Part shown: positions 1-11,841 of the stretch, piece by piece
How the letters are laid out: every line of letters starts with the position of its first letter
How positions within the stretch are numbered: the first letter of the stretch is position 1
Source of the DNA: Odiellus spinosus
Lineage: Eukaryota; Arthropoda; Arachnida; Opiliones; Phalangiidae
Direction: 5' to 3'
Length of the DNA: 64,000 nucleotides
Assembly: GCA_963920705.1 (NCBI GenBank)
Contig: OY987237.1
Coordinates: 15,592,601 to 15,656,600, forward strand
Notes under the pieces: model-generated
The model's input: the letters and a program-made list of their open reading frames with translations, nothing else
What the model was told of the DNA's origin: nothing
Database searches by the model: none
Position numbers and translations under genes: made by a program

Positions 1-1150
1 TTAAGCCTTTTATCAAAACCATAAATGATCAAATCCAAGCTTATAAGTTGAAGGGTCAGTAACTTGCCATTTTTCATGATTTTGTAATTTTAAAGCTATT
101 TTGCGGAGTTATTAAATCAACATTTCAATGTTAATTTCCCGTAGAAAAGGTTTAGAGATTTTTGGCAAGTGTCTGTTTCTTCAAGTTGAGTAACTGACAC
201 GGAATATTTGCGGAATATGTAAGATTATTCTTGATAAATTATGCCATTCAAATATTATCTGATTGTAATTTTTTTAGGATTTAAACAAGGGACTAATGAT
301 CGCTCTTAGATTACGGATCACACGTAATCATTTTAGCGCTGTACAAGGTAGAGATTTTAAAGTTTACGCGTAATCGCTTTAGTACAGTTAAAGGTACAGC
401 CCTGTACACTGATTACGCAGAGTGACTGGCCCCTCCGATAAAAATTAATTGTCGATTACTCTGCTTCGTGAAATATGTTATCACTTCTCCTTAGGTGTAT
501 CGTATATAATTATTTAAAATAATACGATGATATAAATTTAGCAAGTAAAAAGATTTTACGGGATAAAGTTAGTCCTTTACAAAGAATTTTAATGTAACTG
601 TAGTTTTGTCGCAGGTCAGGGATGGTCATGAAATTCAAAAATTAGGAAAATACTAATAACTTGCGTTCTTAGTTCAAAATTGGCAGAATTTAGGGTTAGT
701 TTGTTAGTAAGAACAACTCTGAACGTTGATTGCGGTGACATCTTTTGGAATATATAATTAATTCGTGATAGGTAATATTTAAAGATAAAATTTGTTATTG
801 CACCCCGTATTAACTTAAATTTTCTTAAATAATTTATCTGGGAATTTAATTTTAATCATTTTTTTAACTGAGATCAGTTTGAATGTTCACTATGTACAAA
901 GTCATTTAGGAGAAATTTCAAATTTGGTCCGTATAATAACCGCAGTTAAAATTAAACTGACTAAATTAAAATTTAATTTAAGTCAAATTCTGTACAAATA
1001 TTTAGAAAGCGTTTGGGATTAACTTTAAGTCCTTATTAGTTTCTCGCATTTACTGCGAAACTATTGCCATCTATCTTTGCTCAATAGCGCACCCGTTAAT
1101 TTATAGTTAATTATGCAAAACTCAAAGTAATCGTAACTATATTTATATTA
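1..1150. other. Intergenic AT-rich DNA, no gene seen
   Basis: I see no exon, RNA gene or transposon with recognisable ends here. The stretch around 300-420 has several short TACGCGTAATC-like and TGTACA palindromic motifs but no clear repeat unit. Confidence 0.5.
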
Positions 1151-1167
1151 TGATAGAAGATAATTTG

Positions 1168-1885
1168 TTTATTCATGCTGTTTGAAATCAAATCGTTATC
1201 AGAAATTTTATTTATTCGCTTATCTTTGGGAATAAATTCGCGCATTCTTTCCACTAGGGCTGATTTGTATAAAAAATCTACGAAAACTAACTTCAATTTG
1301 ACTGATTCTCTCAAACTAAATCATCTCAGGATCATATTTTTTCGTAGTTTGGTTTATGGGTAATGATTAGGACGTAATGAAGTCAGTGGTATTTAGCTAT
1401 TACCTGATTTGGTTAGTGTTCCGAATGGTAATGAGTGCCAGGCTCAATATACTCCTAACATTGGCTGGTATAAGTGATCGGGGCTTTCAAATTTAAGGTA
1501 TCGCTTCTCGGCCTTTTGGCTAAGATCAAAGTGTAGTATCTGTTCTTATCAGCTTAATATCTGATACGGGTCCCATCGGGGCCCAAGATATTAAACTTAT
1601 TTTTGAACGGCGGCGGAGAGTTCGGGGCTTGCTCCACCTCCGCCACGGGTTGGCCTGGTATTGCATTACCTCCAGGATCGGCCCACTTCCTTAATTAAAC
1701 CAAAATCAAACGCACCTTATTTAACTTAGTACTAATGCGTAATTAGTAATTACTAATTATCTTGCTGTTCATACTAATTACTTTTAATAATTAGTCAATC
1801 CATGTAAGAATTTGGTGACAATCTTATTATTAATTGTTATGATTGAACGAATACTCATTACGAGTAATGATTCGATTCAATATTG
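1168..1885 (+). repeat. Tandem U2 locus duplication, copy 1
   Basis: About 330 bp upstream of the U2 gene and about 190 bp downstream are duplicated at 2,769-3,485, so the whole U2 transcription unit was copied. The flanks differ at roughly ten positions in the upstream part and more in the downstream part, while the RNA genes look identical. The block at about 1,452-1,475 (CCTAACATTGGCTGGTATA) lies 25-50 bp upstream of the RNA start, is kept in both copies, and is a candidate proximal sequence element. Confidence 0.8.
1500..1689 (+). ncRNA. U2: U2 small nuclear RNA, copy 1
   Basis: This is the spliceosomal U2 snRNA, which pairs with the intron branch site. The 5' end ATCGCTTCTCGGCC, the branch-site recognition stretch GTAGTATCTGTTC, the stem-loop II region, the Sm-type site TTATTTTTGAAC and the 3' stem-loop IV (GGCCTGGTATTGCATTACC) are all present in order. 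The length of about 190 nt fits metazoan U2. The exact 3' end is estimated from the end of stem IV. A tandem copy of the same sequence follows at 3,100. Confidence 0.97.
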
Positions 1886-2132
1886 TAAGGGTTGCTTTTC
1901 TTGAATTTGCTTATTTTTAGACGAATACATTTTCCATTTGGCCCAGTAAATGATTCAAAGCTGCCAAGATTCTCTATCGCAATGTCAGTGAAATTATTCT
2001 TGTCAACTTGCGGCATAGATTATGCGATGATATTAGTGGCAAATATAAAAATATCTAATATATAATCCTGGATTTGAGGATTTCCTAGTTTACACTTCTC
2101 TGATATCACAATAAACGTGGAAAAGATGTTCC

Positions 2133-2265
2133 TTTACTGAAAAAAGTTAGTCTGATCTGAAGAGGTCCTCAAGAACACTACAAAAGTCTCGGGGAAGTCT
2201 TTAAGACTACATAAGACACCCGAAAGACTTCCCAAAGACCTCTTAAAACTAACTTTTTTTGGTAA
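2133..2265. mobile_element. Palindromic MITE-like element
   Basis: The left end ACTGAAAAAAGTTAGT and the right end ACTAACTTTTTTTGGT are imperfect inverted repeats. AAGAGGTC (left) also pairs with GACCTCTT (right), and an inner pair surrounds AAGTCTTTAAGACTAC, so most of the 130 bp can fold into one long hairpin. It sits between the two U2 copies and has no coding capacity. Confidence 0.5.
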
Positions 2266-2286
2266 GGGTTGGGCCACGGGCAGGAT

Positions 2287-2321
2287 TTGAACCCACAACC
2301 TTTTGAAGGTTGTGGGTTCAA
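2287..2321. repeat. Perfect 16-bp stem, 3-nt loop hairpin with tRNA-like T arm
   Basis: TTGAACCCACAACCTT, a TTG loop, then its exact reverse complement. Read on the minus strand, the left flank (GGTTCAAATCCTGCCCGTGGCCC) looks like a tRNA T arm plus 3' acceptor strand, but no anticodon or D arm follows. It is probably a tRNA-derived SINE remnant or a rearranged tRNA fragment, not a functional tRNA. Confidence 0.45.
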
Positions 2322-2768
2322 GTCAACATCTGTTTTACCAGTGGGTACATAGTAACATCTATCGGATAACACCCACCACCCTGTCTAATTTTGTTAGCTA
2401 AGGCATCGTAACTGTTTTGCAATATCACCTTTATTCGGTTCACTGGAATATGAACATACGTGTAGTTCAATTTTCCACCCTCTTAATTTAAATTTGGGGA
2501 TCAATAATCCAATTTTATCAAAATATAACTTTCATTCCCCAACTAGTGCCATCTACTGGTACTGTAAGATTTGTGTACTTAATTATTTTAACACAAGTAA
2601 TTAGCAATGATAAAAGCATCCGATAGATTGTGTATTTTAGTCGCGCAGTTTAAAACAAATTCGTTAACTTTACAGACTTGTTGCGTAAATTTCCCACCAG
2701 GGAAATTACTCAAGCAATTTAATTATAATAATTATTAAACCTAAAAATTTTAAAATGATTTGTACTTT

Positions 2769-3485
2769 TTATTCATGCTGTTTGAAAACAAATCGTTATC
2801 AGAAATTTTATTTATTCGCTTATCTTTGGGAATAAATTCGCGCATTCTTTCCACTAGGGCTGATTTGTGTAAAAAATCTACGAAAACTAACTTTAATTTG
2901 ACTGATTCTCTCGATCTAAATCATCTCAGGATCATATTTTTTCGTAGTTTGGTTTATGGGCAATGATTAGGACGTAATGAAGTCAGTGGTATTTAGCTAT
3001 TACCTGATTTGGTTAGTATTCCGAATGGTAATGAGTACCAGGCTCAATATACTCCTAACATTGGCTGGTATAACCGATCGGGGCTTTCAAATTTAAGGTA
3101 TCGCTTCTCGGCCTTTTGGCTAAGATCAAAGTGTAGTATCTGTTCTTATCAGCTTAATATCTGATACGGGTCCCATCGGGGCCCAAGATATTAAACTTAT
3201 TTTTGAACGGCGGCGGAGAGTTCGGGGCTTGCTCCACCTCCGCCACGGGTTGGCCTGGTATTGCATTACCTCCAGGATCGGCCCACTTCCTTAATTAAAC
3301 CAAAATCAAACGCACCTTATTTAACTTAGTACTAATGCGTAATTAGTAATTCCTAATTACCTTGCTGTTCATACTAATTACTTTTAATAATTAGTCAATC
3401 CATGTAAGAAATTGGATGACAATCTTTGTATTTGTTATGGTTTAACGAGTACTCGTTATGAGTAATGATTAGATTCAATATAGTT
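2769..3485 (+). repeat. Tandem U2 locus duplication, copy 2
   Basis: Second copy of the unit at 1,168-1,885. The similarity starts in a TTTATTCATGCTG stretch and fades after about 3,485. Between the copies lie about 880 bp of unrelated DNA containing the palindromic element. Confidence 0.8.
3100..3289 (+). ncRNA. U2: U2 small nuclear RNA, copy 2
   Basis: By eye identical to the copy at 1,500, with the same 5' end, GTAGTA branch-recognition element, Sm-type site and stem-loop IV. Its upstream flank keeps the conserved block about 25-50 bp before the start, so it is likely transcribed. Identity of the RNA part against drift in the flanks suggests selection or gene conversion. Confidence 0.97.
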
Positions 3486-3767
3486 AGTTACTATTGTTCC
3501 CCATAACCCCACTACTCGCGAGTAGTAGGCTAGTAACACTACTGAGTACTCGACTATTTGGAAATCGACCAAGGCTTAACTAATAATTGCTTGAATGATT
3601 GATAAAGTGATAAGATACTTGACTTCAGGTAAATTTCGAGGTCCTGTTCTTGGCTAGGAAAGTTTTAGACACTCGAAATAATAAAAGATATACTCGTTCA
3701 GCTCTTACACGATATATGAAATTAAATTTTATTAGTACAAAATATAATTTAAGTATGTAAATATATA

Positions 3768-6700
3768 TTAAGGTGGTAATTTGCAGAGAACATTATGAAC
3801 GGGCAATGATAAAAATCCGGCAAAAGCGATACCAATAGCATCACCCATACTCGCAATTCCCATTGAAGCTTCTTTATGTTCAGGCGCAATCTATTCCGGA
3901 ATAAATTTAAAAAATTAACGGGTACAATTATCCTTAAAGGCTTGCCTCTTTAAAATATGGTCAAAGAAGTCTACTTTATAAAGGGGCTTTAAAATCTCAG
4001 ATGGCCCCCTTTAAAGAGACACCGAATGAAACGGTGTTTCAAGTTTTAAAAATGTCACGGAGAGCTTCATTGAGTCACTTTAATTTATAAGTTACCTCTT
4101 CTCTGATCGAGAAAAATGTATTCACGTAAGCAGATCCACCTAGTAATCCCTCGTAGAGTACAATTACAAAAATGATCCAGAAACTGGGCACGAACAAATA
4201 ATAAACAGCCAGTAGCAGGAATATGGCGTTGACCATCTATAATTTTTAAATATTGGGTTAATTTGTAATTAAATATTTAGTTTAATTATTATTGAAATAA
4301 AATAATGGGTTAAAGTGCTATCAAAGGGAGGGTGAAGTTTTTTATATCGATTCACCATCCCTTTAAATTAAAAATTTGTTTCAATTTATGGAAAGAAACA
4401 TTTTTTGCTATAATACCTGTAGTATTGGTAATATCCACAATTTTTTAATTCTTACGAAATTAACGGAAGATCTTGATATGAGAACACCAACTTGATATAT
4501 CACCTGATACCTATTCATTTAACAAACTTTTAATTACTCTCAAATTTGAAAAACCAAATTTTTATTTAATACCTGACCTGTCCTTTTAACAGTTAGCGTA
4601 ATTAAAGTAATGTTAAAGATACACGCAGTAACTTTTAATTAAATTTATCAGAGGTGTGCGAGCGCTCGAAAAATTTCGAGTGCTCGATAAGAGAGATTTT
4701 TAAAAGCTCGTTAGGGTTCGAGCTCGATAAAAGCCGGGCGAGCCCTAAACAATCCAAGGCTCGAGCTCGACTCCTGGCTCGATAAGGAAATATTTTCTAG
4801 GCTCAAGCTCGACTCCTGGCTCGATAAGGAAATATTTTCTGGGCTTAAGCTCGAAAAGAAACTTTTCAGGGCTCGAAGCTCGATAAGAAACTTTTCAGGG
4901 CTCGAAGCTCGATAAGAAACTTTTCAGGGCTCGAAGCTCGATAAGAAACTTTTCAGGGCTCGAAGCTCGATAAGAAACTTATCAGGGCTCGAAGCTCGAT
5001 AAGAAACTTATCAGGGCTCGAAGCTCGATAAGAAACTTATCAGGGCTCGAAGCTCGATAAGAAACTTATCAGGGCTCGAAGCTCGATAAGAAACTTATCA
5101 GGGCTCGAAGCTCGATAAGAAACTTATCAGGGCTCGAAGCTCGAAAAGAAACTTTTCAGGGCTCGAAGCTCGATAAGAAACTTTTCAGGGCTCGAAGCTC
5201 GATAAGAAACTTTTCAGGGCTCGAAGCTCGATAAGAAACTTTTCAGGGCTCGAAGCTCGATAAGAAACTTATCAGGGCTCGAAGCTCGATAAGAAACTTA
5301 TCAGGGCTCGAAGCTCGATAAGAAACTTATCAGGGCTCGAAGCTCGAAAAGAAACTTTTCAGGGCTCGAAGCTCGATAAGAAACTTTTCAGGGCTCGAAG
5401 CTCGATAAGAAACTTTTCAGGGCTCGAAGCTCGATAAGAAACTTTTCAGGGCTCGAAGCTCGATAAGAAACTTATCAGGGCTCGAAGCTCGATAAGAAAC
5501 TTATCAGGGCTCGAAGCTCGATAAGAAACTTTTCAGGGCTCGAAGCTTGATAAGGAATGTTTTTCAAGAGCTCGAGCTCGGCTCGAAGCCTGAAATTTAG
5601 GGCTCGCACACCTCTTAAAATTTATGTAACCAAAATTGTTTGTACCATCGATATTGTTCTTTATGCGTCATGTTGATATTATCAAAATATAAAAGTTCAA
5701 ACTGTAATCAAAATAATATTTCTGTTAGTCGTATCTTGGAAACCAGAACCAAACAGTCATTAAAGGACCTATCTGCTCAGAAATTTGCCCGTTTAAACGC
5801 TCTACCCTTACGCACACCCTGTACAATTTAATATGGTCAACGTCGTCGGCTAAGCTAGAAAATAAGGCGACTTTAAAGGGGATTTAAAAATCGTGGATAG
5901 TCCCTTTTTAACGGAGAATCTCGTATTATTTTGAACATTTGAATCAAAATATCGTACCAGTCCTTGATTTATGAAATATTCTGCAAAATATACTAATCCA
6001 AGAGGTATCATGTACTTCAACAATGGCTATAGGAAAAATTAATTTCTAATTAAAATTCTGATTAATTTTAATCCTTTAAAATGAAAATCATGTTATTTTT
6101 ACGGGATTTTTATGAAGGGGGCATTACCATGGGCAGAGGTATATAATAACCCCCTTCGGGGGGGGGGAAGTATGAAAGCCCCTATACTATCAATGCTAAA
6201 AATCACGAACAACAAGAGCCCGCTGCTGACTATCTAGGCCACTAGCTCGCGCTGGACTTCTCAATGTCGCTACTCTAGTAAATGGTCTTTGTATAAACAA
6301 GACGGCTCGATTTGTGTTTAGAACTTCCTGTCTGTTAATAATAATTATAATTTATTAAAAATAAGATGATTTTCGTGTCACCCTCCCTTTAATTTGGAAA
6401 AAAAATGTAAATTTACTGGAATTAATGCCAATTTTGATTTAAGGGTATATCTAGTCGGTGTATGAACATTTAAAATTGATGTTTCATCAGCCAGTGATGT
6501 TTGCAATTCACTACTCGATCTGTAATCGAGTTTCTTCATTTCTTGAGCGCAAGCCCCTCCTTTTTTACAACAACTAGGTTTAAGCGGTTCCGGATGAACT
6601 ATCAATATCCAAAATCTATAAAAAATAAACTTTTAAATAAAATAATGACCTTTGACACTTATTAAAAAGTAGAATTACACCAAAGCCATTAGTATTGGAA

Positions 6701-8538
6701 TTACTAGCATCACTTGAAGCGTTGTTCGAGGAGTTAACATATTTTTAGCCGTTAAAGCTGCGTATGAAAACGATCCCACAACACCCGCTCCACCTGTACC
6801 ACTTGACCAAGTTGAAACAACATTTCTGGAAAGAATTAATTTAAATTCAATTTAATTTGAAAATTAATTAGGAAGGGTCGGGGAAATTAATTTTAAAATT
6901 TAATAAAAATAATTTTAAAATTAATTCAAAGGGTCAGGATTAATTTAAATTAATTCAAAGGGTCAGGATTAATTTAAATTAATTCAAAGGGTCAGGATTA
7001 ATTTAAATTCATTCAAAGGGTCAGGATTAATTTAAATTAATTCAAAGGGTCAGGATTAGGATTAATTTAAATTAATTCAAAGGGTCAGGATTAGGATTAA
7101 TTTAAATTAATTCAAAGGGTCAGGATTGGGGTTAATTTAAATTAATTCAAAGGGTCAGGGTTAGGATTAATTTAAATTAATTCAAAGGGTCAGGATTAAT
7201 TTAAATTAATTCAAAGGGTCAGGATTAATTTAAATTAATTCAAAGGGTCAGGATTAATTTATATTAATTCAAAGGGTCAGGATTAGGATTAATTTAAATT
7301 AATTCAAAGGGTCAGGATTAGGATTAATTTAAATTAATTCAAAGGGTCAGGATTAGGATTAATTTAAATTAATTCAAAGGGTCAGGATTAGGATTAATTT
7401 AAATTAATTCAAAGGGTCAGGATTAGGATTAATTTAAATTAATTCAAAGGGTCAGGATTAGGATTAATTTAAATTAATTCAAAGGGTCAGGATTAGGATT
7501 AATTTAAATTAATTCAAAGGGTCAGGATTAGGATTAATTTAAATTAATTCAAAGGGTCAAGATTAGGATTAATTTAAATTAATTCAAAGGATCAGGCCAG
7601 GTATTAATTTGAAATGTTCAGGATGGATTTTATTTTAATTCAAGTATTCAGAATGTGGATTAATTGAAAATATCAGCTTGGTGATTAAACTTAATTAAAA
7701 TGAAGGGTTAGTCTAGGGACTAATTAGAAAATTAATGAAAAATGCTAAAATATTTATAATAATCAAGGAATTTAATTAATATTTACTTGTCAAAATGTGA
7801 TGCCAAACTAAGACACGTTATTTCACCAAGCCCACTTGAAATTGAGGCACTAATAACACCCAAATATGACATGACATCACTTATTGATAATGACGTCAGA
7901 ATGAAACTCAGAGCAGCCAAAGATATCACTATTGACAGTCTGAAACTAAATACCAAACAAAAAAATCAAAATTAAGTTTTTCAATGAAATTAAAATTATT
8001 AACTTACTGGAAGCCAATAGCTATAAAAGGGGCTAAAAGTTTAGTGAATAAACATGGTAATATGTCTGCCAGTAGAATTGCCTACAATTTAAATTAATTT
8101 AAATTAAATGTTTTAAATTACGTAGAAGTAAATTCTATAATCACTAACTCCAGTAGATGTTGGATTACACTGTCTTGTTAAATTTGAAAATTCTTCAGTA
8201 TCAGTTCCCTAATTAAAATTATAATTAAAATCTTTATTAAATTAAGATTAATTTTAATTACGTTGTTGCCATGAAATTCAGGATGAAGTATATCATAAGC
8301 TGCACTCAACATTATTACATAACTGTAATTATTACATAGACCCAGTAACCTAATAGTAAACAAAAATTTATTAATAACAATTAAAATATTAATTTAAAAT
8401 CAATCTTACCAGAAGCCAGTTAAATTTCTGCATTTTTTATATTTTGGTTCTGTCTCAGTTTGTGTTAGATTTTCCTCTTCTGCATAAGTATATTTAGTTT
8501 AATTATTTAATTAATTGATGTCAGTTAGGCTTACCCAT
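3768..8538 (-). CDS. Cln3: CLN3 / battenin, 13 coding exons
   Basis: Multipass endo-lysosomal membrane protein of the CLN3 family (loss in humans causes juvenile neuronal ceroid lipofuscinosis). Coding exons: 8535-8538, 8410-8479, 8262-8349, 8149-8208, 8008-8081, 7787-7939, 6679-6825, 6417-6615, 5958-6026, 5646-5701, 4417-4510, 4096-4236, 3768-3890. They sum to 1,278 nt (425 residues) with every phase matching; human CLN3 has 438. Family motifs appear in order: LLGLCNNYSYVIMLSAA, LLADILP, SSGLGEIT, WSSGTGGAG, YFAEYFINQGL, EQYRWYQ, ISRSS, LYEGLLGGSAYVNTF. The first coding exon holds only ATGG before its donor. The C terminus ends LCKLPP, so the prenylation box found in mammals is absent. Introns hold minisatellites and a MITE. 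The next gene upstream on this strand is another lysosomal transporter. Confidence 0.95.
3930..4025. repeat. Possible remnant of the TTAA MITE family
   Basis: Located in the last CLN3 intron. CCTTAAAGGCTTGCC at one side and GGCCCCCTTTAAAGAG at the other resemble the ends of the TTAA-flanked family seen intact at 5,760, 11,842 and 13,208, but the inside is too diverged to be sure. Confidence 0.35.
4650..5615. repeat. TIR-bounded 29-bp minisatellite in CLN3 intron
   Basis: About 30 tandem copies of a 29-bp unit, GGGCTCGAAGCTCGATAAG followed by AAACTTTTCA or AAACTTATCA. The array is closed by a perfect 14-bp inverted repeat, AGAGGTGTGCGAGC at 4,650-4,663 and GCTCGCACACCTCT at 5,602-5,615. The two unit variants (TTTTCA and TTATCA) come in runs, giving a higher-order pattern. 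No coding capacity. Confidence 0.85.
5760..5911 (+). mobile_element. TTAA-flanked MITE, copy a
   Basis: Bounded by TTAA on both sides, with inverted ends AAGGACCTATCTGC (left) and GTGGATAGTCCCTT (right). It carries the family core GGTCAACGTCGTCGGCTAAG. It lies inside CLN3 intron 9 and does not disturb the exons. Relatives are at 11,842 and 13,208, with a fragment at 40,437. Confidence 0.7.
6890..7600. repeat. 29/35-bp minisatellite in CLN3 intron
   Basis: About 20 tandem copies of ATTAATTTAAATTAATTC plus AAAGGGTCAGG (29 bp); many copies carry an extra ATTAGG, making 35 bp. It lies between CLN3 exons 6 and 7. The AAAGGGTCAGG core resembles cores of intronic arrays further along. Confidence 0.9.
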
Positions 8539-9299
8539 TTTTTTGCGATTGGTCCGTGATAAATTTTACTTTTCCAATAAAATATTTGTTAGTATGCAGA
8601 ACTTTAGTTTTAACCTAACCAGCAGCTATGTCATTCTGCAGATGTCAATATGACGTTATATATCTCTTGATCTTTGTGTTCTGATTGGGGTCATGTCGTG
8701 GGTAGTAAAAGCAAGTGTTTCAGTACCCGAAAACATATGATAATGAGATTGCTGTAGATGCGTAAAGAATCTTTCCATTGGTTGATTTTATTGGCTGCAT
8801 GAAATCTTCTTTTAAGAAACTTTAGTCCGCCATCTTTATTCAAAAATGTTCTAATATTTAACTTTGATTTATGATTAATTACTAAATATTATGTAAATTT
8901 AAGAAACGATTTAGCTGGAAACTTCGAAGTGTGTGAAGTTGTTTGAGTTTATGCTTTAATTTTATAACTTTGAATGCGGTTTTCAGGGTGGCTTTCTTAG
9001 AAGGTTATCGTAAGTTTTGGGCGGTTTTTCAGTGGATTGGGCTATGATGATAGGGGGTTAAGAAGAGACAATAATTTAGAGCTTTATTTTTATTCAAAGT
9101 TTCTTCCTTAAAATCACACACACATACACACGTTTTAATAAATACATAATATAATGTCAGCTATATAATAGCTAGCAATACGTTCCGACTTATATTTGAG
9201 TCAAAAATGATTTAAACACGAAATATTCAACTTAACAAGTTGATAAATGGGACGTTACAATTTGTAATTGTAAATTACGAATGCTTGGTCCCAAAATTC
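8539..9299. other. CLN3 upstream region and 3' UTR of the sialin-like gene
   Basis: Between the CLN3 start and the transporter stop, both on the minus strand. On that strand there are AATAAA-type polyadenylation signals at about 9,080-9,095 for the transporter, and a short CA-rich tract at 9,116-9,132. I see no further coding exon. Confidence 0.5.
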
Positions 9300-11244
9300 T
9301 CAATATTTTTCGACAAAACCCTTATTATCCACCCCTCCAATTTTTTCCAATTTGATGTTTGATTTATTGGATTCCATTCGGTCCAACTTGTTGTCACTTT
9401 CGGCCCAAGGTTGGACAACTGAAGAACTGAACGCTATGAAGACGAATCCACCAGTGACATTAATGATCGCCGATATGTAGAAAAAATAACTCCAACTAAC
9501 GGCGCTCTCCTCCTACGGATATTATCAACAATTAGGCTTAGGTTTCTGCGCGCTTCAAGGTTACTACTAAGTCTAACTTACGTTTCCCTCCAAAAAGAGT
9601 CCGGCGATCAGTGGCGTCAAGAAGCCACTGACTGAAGAAAAACAATTGCAAATTCCAGAGATCAAACCGGAGTATTGCGGAGCTATTTCAACACCGTTTG
9701 ATTGTTCACCACCAGCCAAAACTCCGTAAAAGGCCATGTTAGTGATTAGTAAGGCCACGACCAAAGTATCGTTGCACTTGGCCGTTGGTATCAAGAAGAG
9801 ACATATTGATGTACCAAAGGATGCTAATTAAACAAAGTTAATGTTTTGAGAAACGATTGGAATATGTCCCGATTAAGGGACACCAGTTCAGCTACTAGGA
9901 AACGATTGCTTACCGATTGCTTGGAAGGTTTTTCTCCAAAAACCCGTTGAGAACTTAGATCTCTTGATGATAACATCCGCCAAAACCCCGCTGACCACCA
10001 GTGACACTCCGCAAGCGCCATACATCATGGAATTTATGTAACTATTCTGTAATAAGACGCGATTGGTCAATATAAATTCAACATTCCTCGGTCGTAGTTT
10101 CACTTACATCTTGAATTTCAAAATGCAAAACAGATTCCAAATACGACGGCAACTTAGTTAACATTCCATTGTAATTCCAAGCCAAAGCTAACTTAGCCCA
10201 GGCTAGACTTAGCACCGCGGGTGACGTTAGCAAAGCGCGCCACGGTACGTTTTGGGGTTCCGACGATTCCACCTTGTCTTTCTTGTCCATCTTTTCTTTC
10301 AAGAAAGCTAGTTCTTCTTCGGAGATTCTAGGATGCTCTTCGGGAGAGTCGTAGACAAGGAACCACCAGAAACCGAGCCAGACGAAGCCGACGCAACCGA
10401 ATAAGTAGAAAGTAGCGGGCCATCCGCCCATTAAGTCACTTTCGCATAAGTATCCGGTGATGGGCATGACTATGATGTTTCCCAAATGGGCTCCCAATAA
10501 AGCCAAACTCAATAGGATACCTCGCTCCGCCGGAGGTGCCCAATTTACCATAAGGGAAAATGTTGCGGGAATGTTGATACTCTGTTAAATATAATTGGTT
10601 AGGGACTTGATTTTCATTGGTTAGTGTTAAATTATACCTGCGCGAATCCAATCACAACACGGACGGCAATAAGGGCTGGAACATTCCATCTCGCGGCCAG
10701 AGGGGTTAAGAGACTCATAACTATTTATCAAATAAATTAACATTAATTTACTTAAAATTAAGATAAATATTTCGCAAACTTACTAGAAGAAACTATGACA
10801 CCAATAGCAAACATCAACTTGGCACCGAACATGTCTGAGAAACGTCCACCCAATGGTTGCGTAATGACGTATCCGTAGAAAAATCCACCTAAAATGAACC
10901 CTTGCGTTGTCTGTGACCAGTGAAACTCTCCTCTGGTCAACTATTTACATCAAATCAAGAAGAAAAAATCAACGTTAAATGAACAGTAAAAGTCTCCAGT
11001 ACGACTCTCTTACCAGTTCAGTATCAACTTCCATGCTGGCGTTTTTGGAGACTATGGGATACGGACACGTGTCTTGGTTGAAGTCCGTTTCGTTACTTAG
11101 AAGCCGTGAATCGTTAGAATGTCCCGAGGACGACACCATGACGACGATAGCCACGCTTAGGTTTCCCCTCTGTGGGTAGATAACTACCAAACCCATCATG
11201 GTCATAAAAGCCACAATATAACGAGCTGGTATGAGGTTCTTCAT
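9300..11244 (-). CDS. Sialin-like (SLC17) anion transporter, MFS
   Basis: Major-facilitator transporter of the SLC17 group (sialin, vesicular glutamate and Na/phosphate-type organic anion carriers), expected in lysosomal, vesicular or plasma membranes. Coding exons: 11014-11244, 10784-10940, 10638-10720, 10108-10581, 9914-10046, 9582-9823, 9300-9512; 1,533 nt, 510 residues, all phases consistent. N-terminal RGNLSVAIVVMV is the conserved first-helix signature, followed by a luminal loop with NDS and NET glycosylation sites. GFFYGYVITQPLGGRFSDMFG is the helix 2-3 signature, PPAERG the loop before helix 5, and helices 7-12 follow. I chose the ATG at 11,244; the exon opens at 11,266 after a good acceptor (TTACCTTCTAG), so a non-coding first exon is implied, and one with a TATA box is proposed at 12,712. 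Exact substrate cannot be read. Confidence 0.94.
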
Positions 11245-11841
11245 TCTTTTAATTATTAAATTGAACCTAGAAGGTAATAAATAACGCAAAAATGATAAAC
11301 TTTGTTAATTTGATCTTCATAATTCCGAGTTCGGGGAGAGTTTGAAATTAGCCCCTATAAATTTAATTACGCGTAATATACGTTTTTTTGTTGTTGTATA
11401 AAAACACGTGGTCTCTGCTTGTTTAGAGTTTGGAACTTAAGTTTCTTTGGAATTCGAGCATAGGTTGGAGTCACGTTAAAGGGAGAATGAAGAAGATAAT
11501 CAAGTGTTTCTATCGATTCCACTACTAAAAATATTTAGAAAGTGTCCATGAATTGCGTAAATAGTCGGAAAATATTGACATTTCTTTCTGTATCTTCTCT
11601 GATTATCCGCGCAATTCATGGACACTACAAGAATGTTTTACTACGCAAACAGGGCTTATTTTTAGTAGTAGAATCGAGGAAATTAATTTTAATTTTTCCT
11701 CTTCACCCTCCCTTTATGCGCAGCTCTACAATAATTATAATATGTAAATGTAGAGCTGGGAATGGTCCTAAAAAATTACAAAAAATGCGCTGATTTTGTT
11801 AAAAAAAAATATCGGTAGCTTTCATGAGAAACATTCCTCGT

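Noticed and set aside
2272..2321. Functional tRNA gene on the minus strand
   Set aside because: T arm and acceptor-like strand are present, but the expected anticodon and D arms are replaced by a perfect inverted copy of the T arm.
2760..2966. Similar small open frames before both U2 genes (also 1,175-1,363)
   Set aside because: They lie in the duplicated U2 promoter flank. Similarity comes from the duplication, not protein constraint.
7787..7975. Plus-strand 62-codon frame
   Set aside because: Antisense to CLN3 exon 6, whose minus-strand reading matches the family and splices in phase.
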